NCBI GenBank assembly: GCA_035534615.1
Contig: DATLRO010000087.1
Span: forward strand, 1-27,694
DNA: 27,694 nt
Reading direction: 5' to 3'
Origin: JAGWRA01 sp035534615
GTDB lineage: Bacteria; Acidobacteriota; Vicinamibacteria; Vicinamibacterales; CAVVIG01
The notes under the pieces were generated by a model that was not told where the DNA came from, did not search any database, and saw nothing but the letters and a program-made list of their open reading frames with translations. Shown here one piece after another: positions 24,230 to 27,694 of the stretch. Both the position numbers and the translations under genes were made by a program. Every line of letters begins with the position of its first letter. The stretch's first letter is position 1.

Positions 24230-25114
24230 ATGAGCGCCACACCTTCCGCGGGCCGCGGCAAGCTGACCGTACCCGACGTCCTCGCGACCAAGCGCCAGCG
24301 TTCGACCGGTGAGGGGCCGCGCCTTGCCTGCCTCACGGCCTACGACTATCCGACCGCCGTGCTGCTCGATGAGGCGGGCATCGACGTGCTGCTGGTCGGA
24401 GACTCGGTCGGCATGACGGTCCTCGGCTACGACACGACGCTGCCGGTGACGCTGGAGGACATCCTGCATCACACCCGCGCCGTCCGGCGCGGGGCGCGCC
24501 GCGCGCTCGTCGTCGCGGACATGCCGTATGGCACCTGCCAGGTCTCGGCCGAGGAGGCGATACGCGCGGCGCTGCGGCTCGTCAAGGAGGGGGGCGCCGA
24601 GGCGGTGAAGGTCGAGGGCGGCGAGCGGCGCGGCGACCTGATCAGGCAACTGGTCGACGCCGACATCCCGGTCATGGGGCACGTCGGGCTGACGCCGCAG
24701 TCGGTGAACACCCTCGGCGGCTTCCAGGTGCAGGGCCGCACGATCGAGGCGGCGGACCAGCTGCGCCGGGACGCCCGCGCGGTCGAGGCCGCCGGCGCGT
24801 TCGCCGTCGTGCTCGAATCGGTCCCGCGCGAGGTCGCGGCCCGAATCACCGCCGACCTGCGCATCCCGACCATCGGCATCGGCGCCGGCCCCGACTGCGA
24901 CGGCCAGATTCTCGTCTTCCACGATCTCGTCGGCCTGACCGGCCCGGGCCGGCCGCGGTTCGCCCGCGAGTACGCGCAGCTCGCCGCCGAGGTGTCACAG
25001 GCCGCCCGCCGCTACTGCGCAGACGTGCAGGGCGGACAGTTTCCGTCGGACGCCGAGTCGTTCCACCTGCCGGCCGGGTTGCGCGACCGGTTCCCGGTCC
25101 CGTCCCATTCATAG
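24230..25114 (+). CDS. panB: 3-methyl-2-oxobutanoate hydroxymethyltransferase
   Basis: This 294-residue TIM-barrel enzyme adds a hydroxymethyl group from methylene-tetrahydrofolate to alpha-ketoisovalerate, the first committed step to pantothenate. Metal ligands are D58 in LLVGDSVGMT and D97 in VVADMPYG; the catalytic glutamate is E196 in LESVP. Other signatures are ACLTAYDYPTA, VKVEGG, PVMGHVGLTPQSVN, GGFQVQGR and PTIGIGAG. GGAGG lies five bases before the ATG. It is followed by panC on the same strand, after an 84-bp gap holding a hairpin. Confidence 0.96.
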   Translation: MSATPSAGRGKLTVPDVLATKRQRSTGEGPRLACLTAYDYPTAVLLDEAGIDVLLVGDSVGMTVLGYDTTLPVTLEDILHHTRAVRRGARRALVVADMPYGTCQVSAEEAIRAALRLVKEGGAEAVKVEGGERRGDLIRQLVDADIPVMGHVGLTPQSVNTLGGFQVQGRTIEAADQLRRDARAVEAAGAFAVVLESVPREVAARITADLRIPTIGIGAGPDCDGQILVFHDLVGLTGPGRPRFAREYAQLAAEVSQAARRYCADVQGGQFPSDAESFHLPAGLRDRFPVPSHS

Positions 25115-25141
25115 CCGACGCGTCGGCCCGGCGGGACCGGT

Positions 25142-25165
25142 CCGCGTCCGTCGTGCCGGACGCGG
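25142..25165. terminator. Perfect 9-bp hairpin between panB and panC
   Basis: CCGCGTCCG (25142-25150) pairs fully with CGGACGCGG (25157-25165) around TCGTGC. There is no T-run. It could reduce read-through into panC or protect the panB message. A short palindrome, CCGACGCGTCGG, precedes it near 25117. Confidence 0.4.
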
Positions 25166-25198
25166 CGGGTTCCCCGCACGGACCTCATCGAGCCCCCG

Positions 25199-26065
25199 AT
25201 GGAAATCATCCGCACCGCCGCGCAGATGCAGCAGGTCGCCCGTGAGGCCCGCTCCGGCCCGATCGGGCTCGTGCCGACCATGGGCGCGCTGCACGAGGGC
25301 CACTTCTCGCTGGTCCGCGCCGCACGGGCGCGCTGCGCCCCGGTCGTCGTCTCGATCTTCGTGAATCCGACGCAGTTCGGCCCGGCCGAGGATCTGGCCC
25401 GCTATCCGCGGCCGTTCGACGCCGACTGCGCGGCGCTGGCCTCCCTGGGCGTCGACTGTGTTTTTGCCCCGACGCCGGAGGAAATGTACCCGCGCGGGTA
25501 CTGCTCGGCCGTGGTGGTCGAGCGGCTCGGCGACCGGCTCGAGGGGCGCGTGCGCCCCGGGCACTTCCGGGGCGTCACGACCGTCGTCCTCTCGCTCCTG
25601 AATCTCGTGCAGCCGCGCCTCGCGTTCTTCGGCCGCAAGGACGCCCAGCAGCTCCGCATCGTCCGGCAGATGGTGGCGGACCTGCACGTCGACACCGAAA
25701 TCGTGGCGTGTCCGATCGTCCGCGAGTCCGACGGGCTCGCGTACTCCTCGCGCAACGCGTATCTCACACCACCCGAGCGGCGGGCCGCGACCGTGCTGTC
25801 GCGCAGCCTGCGCGCGGCCGGCCGGGCGATCGACGAAGGCGAACGGGATGCCTGCCGCCTCCTCAACGAGACACGACGGATCATCGGGACGGAGCGGCTC
25901 GCGACGCTGGACTACGCGGAGCTCGTCGATGCAGAGACGCTCGAGGCGGTTGACCGGCTCGAGCGCCCGGCGCTGCTGCTGCTGGCCGCCGTCGTCGGTT
26001 CTACCCGCCTGATCGACAACGCGCAGATCGACACCTGGCACGGCCGATTCACCGTCGTCGTGTGA
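25199..26065 (+). CDS. panC: Pantothenate synthetase (pantoate-beta-alanine ligase)
   Basis: This 288-residue enzyme joins pantoate and beta-alanine through a pantoyl-adenylate. Signatures are PTMGALHEGHFSLVR with the HEGH nucleotide motif at residues 32-35, VSIFVNPTQFGPAEDL, RLEGRVRPGHFRGVTTVV, AFFGRKDAQQLRIVRQMV and GLAYSSRNAYL. Length is normal. There is no strong Shine-Dalgarno sequence before ATG 25199, unlike panB. Aspartate decarboxylase panD, which supplies beta-alanine, is not adjacent. Confidence 0.96.
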   Translation: MEIIRTAAQMQQVAREARSGPIGLVPTMGALHEGHFSLVRAARARCAPVVVSIFVNPTQFGPAEDLARYPRPFDADCAALASLGVDCVFAPTPEEMYPRGYCSAVVVERLGDRLEGRVRPGHFRGVTTVVLSLLNLVQPRLAFFGRKDAQQLRIVRQMVADLHVDTEIVACPIVRESDGLAYSSRNAYLTPPERRAATVLSRSLRAAGRAIDEGERDACRLLNETRRIIGTERLATLDYAELVDAETLEAVDRLERPALLLLAAVVGSTRLIDNAQIDTWHGRFTVVV

Positions 26066-26099
26066 GCGCCGGCCTGAATTCTTTCAACCGCTGCGCGGA

Positions 26100-26200
26100 A
26101 TAGTGCCCGGGGCGCTCAGATTCGGCGGTTCCTTTCCCGGAAAACGGATTGCGACGGCGGCCGGCATTGCTCTTGCTGTCATTGCGAGCGTCCGGAAGGT
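26100..26200. repeat. Degraded intergenic repeat-like sequence
   Basis: Within the 210-bp gap after panC the text CTTGCTGTCATTGCGAGCGT (about 26171-26190) matches the common dispersed word TGTCATTGCGAGCG found in intergenic repeats. CCTTTCCCGGAAAACGG precedes it and loosely resembles the REP-like palindrome. No complete palindrome remains. Confidence 0.3.
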
Positions 26201-26275
26201 GCAGCCGCCGGCGCCACCGCGGCCCGCGCGGACGGCGAAGGCGAAGAGGTCCACGAGCCGGCCCCGGAACGAGCC

Positions 26276-26671
26276 ATGACCGAGTCCTCGCCGGTCCCAC
26301 CGAGGCGGGTGCTGATCGTCGATGACGAGCCGCTGGTGCGCTGGGCGGTCGGTGAGAGTCTGCGCGCGGCGGGGTACGCCGTGGTGGAAGCGGGCGCGCT
26401 CGCCGACGCCTGGCCGGTCGTGGCGAATCACGAAGAGGCGCTCGACGTGGCGATCCTCGACGTCTGCCTGCCGGACGGCAACGGCCTGCAGCTGTTGACC
26501 AGAGTGATGCGGCAGCGGCCGGGCTGCGCGGTCATCATGATCAGCGCGTACTGGGGCGCCCACGAAGCGGCCTCGCTGCTGCAGAGGGGCGCGCGTCACG
26601 TGGTGGCCAAACCGTTCGACGTATCGGCCCTGGTCGGAATGGTCGGGCGCTGTGGCTTCCGTTCAGCCTGA
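26276..26671 (+). CDS. Stand-alone response-regulator receiver protein
   Basis: This 131-residue CheY-like receiver has no output domain. The acid pair D16-D17 is in VLIVDDEP, the phosphoacceptor is D62 in AILDVCLPDG, the switch serine is in VIMISAY, and the conserved K112 is in VAKPFD. An N-terminal tail, MTESSPVPPRR, precedes it. No histidine kinase lies in the window. The ribosome site is weak (GGAAC). The following gene starts 26 bases after its stop, or overlaps it if an upstream GTG is used, so the two likely form a unit. Confidence 0.88.
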   Translation: MTESSPVPPRRVLIVDDEPLVRWAVGESLRAAGYAVVEAGALADAWPVVANHEEALDVAILDVCLPDGNGLQLLTRVMRQRPGCAVIMISAYWGAHEAASLLQRGARHVVAKPFDVSALVGMVGRCGFRSA

Positions 26672-26696
26672 CTCACCGGGAAAGAAGAGGGCAGCG

Positions 26697-27029
26697 ATGC
26701 GGGCCCGGAGCATCGACGACGATCGGCCGGGGCCCCTGCCCCTGATCCAGGTCGAGCACGACGACGTGGTGTTCGAGTTCACGATCGCGGGCTCGAGCGT
26801 GGAAGGTCTCCTGCGCATCCGCTGCAGTGCCGACGGGAGCGCGACGGCATCGATTGGCGCGACACCCGGATCGGCCTGGGCGGAGAAGCTCCGGCGCTTC
26901 CGGCGCGACGCGATCGAACTGGCGCGCAGCGCCCTCGCCGCCATGACCGGCGGGCGCTCCGATCGTCACGCCCCGGCGTCCTCCCGGACGCCGGCGGCCG
27001 GTCGCGAGCAGCCCGGACGGAAACGCTGA
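26697..27029 (+). CDS. Hypothetical 110-residue protein
   Basis: No family is recognised. The core (residues about 15-85) has alternating strands, LPLIQVEHDDVVFEFTIAGS and VEGLLRIRCSADGSATASIG, then a helix with EKLRRFRRDAIELARSALAA. The tail is Arg/Pro/Ala-rich and probably disordered. ATG 26697 has AAGAAGAGGG upstream; a GTG at 26652 would overlap the receiver gene by 20 bases and is the alternative start. The location behind a receiver gene suggests a partner or target, which is inference. Confidence 0.6.
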   Translation: MRARSIDDDRPGPLPLIQVEHDDVVFEFTIAGSSVEGLLRIRCSADGSATASIGATPGSAWAEKLRRFRRDAIELARSALAAMTGGRSDRHAPASSRTPAAGREQPGRKR

Positions 27030-27078
27030 CAGGCCCGCCATCCGCCGCCCGCACGCCCCGGCGCCGCGGGCCGCGCGT

Positions 27079-27558
27079 TCACTCCTTGAAGGACGTCGCT
27101 TCCGGACCGGACTGGCGGCCGCGCACCGTGACGACGGGACACGGCGCAGAGCGGGCCACCCGTTCCGCGACCCGTCCCATCAGCCAGTGCGGCACCTTCC
27201 CGCCGCCCTGCACGCCCATCACGATCAGGTCGCTGTGATGCGCCCGTGCGTATCGCACGATTTCGATCGACGGCTTCCCCTGGACCACGTGCTCGCTCAG
27301 CGGAATCGTGCCGCCCGGCGAGCGCAGCCACGCGGTCAGCCGGCTTTTCACGTCGAGCTCGACGCGGGCCCGGTACTCGTCCGGGACCGGCACGTACCCT
27401 TCCGAGGCGAACGGCGCCGGGCCGGGCAGATCGATGACGTGCAGCACGTCCACCGATGCCCCGAGCGCCGACGCCAGGTCGGTCGCCAGCGCCAGCGCCG
27501 CACGCGAGGCGTCGCTGAAGTCGACCGGGACGAGCATCCGCTTCAGTGTCGTTGGCAT
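27079..27558 (-). CDS. Universal stress protein (UspA family)
   Basis: This 159-residue single-domain protein has the Usp nucleotide-binding fold: MLVPVDFSDASRAALALA (D13), VDVLHVID, then SDLIVMGVQGG and APCPVVTVRG. The ATP-binding signature is G115-x2-G118-x9-G128, but residue 129 is arginine where ATP-binding members have Ser or Thr. AGGAGG lies ten bases before the ATG on the minus strand. TACAAT at 27612-27617 is a candidate -10 box. It converges with the hypothetical gene ending at 27029. Confidence 0.92.
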   Translation of the reverse strand: MPTTLKRMLVPVDFSDASRAALALATDLASALGASVDVLHVIDLPGPAPFASEGYVPVPDEYRARVELDVKSRLTAWLRSPGGTIPLSEHVVQGKPSIEIVRYARAHHSDLIVMGVQGGGKVPHWLMGRVAERVARSAPCPVVTVRGRQSGPEATSFKE

Positions 27559-27611
27559 GGAGCTGTGGCCTCCTGACTGGTACCGGAATGAAGAGGGAAA
27601 ATGCGAGTCCT

Positions 27612-27617
27612 ATTGTA
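27612..27617 (-). promoter_or_regulatory. Candidate -10 box (TACAAT) for the universal stress protein gene
   Basis: The minus strand reads GGATACAATAGG, with TACAAT matching five of six -10 positions, 53 bases before the start codon. No clear -35 hexamer is visible, which may mean activator-dependent expression. Confidence 0.45.
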
Positions 27618-27657
27618 TCCGCCCCGGCCGCGAGGAATTTTCCACTTTCTCCGCGAA

Positions 27658-27694
27658 TCTTTGAATTCACCGTCGCGTATCTCTGAATTTACCG
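27658..27694. repeat. Imperfect 15-bp direct repeat at the right edge
   Basis: TCTTTGAATTCACCG (27658-27672) and TCTCTGAATTTACCG (27680-27694) differ at two bases and are 22 bases apart, about two helical turns. They lie just upstream of the TACAAT box of the stress gene and could be a paired operator or activator site. The window ends inside the array, so further copies may exist. Confidence 0.45.

Noticed and set aside
27032..27072. GGCCCGC / GCGGGCC inverted repeat between the convergent genes at the right end
   Set aside because: Seven-base arms with a 27-base loop and no T-run; too weak to call a terminator.

Overview
The window is GC-rich bacterial chromosome (about 70% G+C by eye) with no phage, insertion sequence, CRISPR array, rRNA or tRNA that I could see. 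The gene families suggest an Acidobacteriota-type genome, possibly Vicinamibacteria: a DUF5916-like beta-barrel C-terminus, a DUF4214-methyltransferase fusion, a bacterial S10 carboxypeptidase, an OPT transporter and a heavy-metal RND pump preceded by a small secreted Cys-rich protein. This assignment is inference from gene content only.

Layout. Positions 1-2180 hold the end of an outer-membrane protein gene and two divergent methyltransferase genes. Positions 2321-9060 hold a Cus/Czc-type metal-efflux locus: small secreted Cys-rich protein, TolC-like channel, CusB-like adaptor with an added C-terminal YtkA-like domain, and CusA-like pump. A secreted seven-bladed propeller gene (9169-10254) follows. 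Positions 10445-14577 are a compact biotin operon, bioB-bioF-bioD-bioA, in which every gene overlaps the next. On the minus strand follow a YjbQ-like protein with a long unassigned C-terminus and an aldo/keto reductase. An OPT transporter is divergent from the reductase. A 397-bp repeat-bearing gap separates it from a convergent secreted S10 carboxypeptidase. Next come a lipoprotein serine hydrolase, a 79-residue membrane protein, a 65-residue zinc ribbon, panB and panC (first steps of pantothenate synthesis), a stand-alone receiver protein, a 110-residue unknown protein, and a universal stress protein on the minus strand.

The genes mostly form independent small units: metal export, biotin synthesis and pantothenate synthesis (two cofactors for acyl and carboxyl chemistry), peptide handling (secreted S10 peptidase plus a possible peptide importer), and stress or signalling genes at the right end. 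Most is familiar biology. The parts least explained by known families are the small Cys-rich protein heading the metal operon, the Met motif moved to the adaptor's C-terminus, the YjbQ-like fusion, the GC hairpins without a U-tract at transcription-unit ends, and the repeats at 19217-19538 and 27658-27694.
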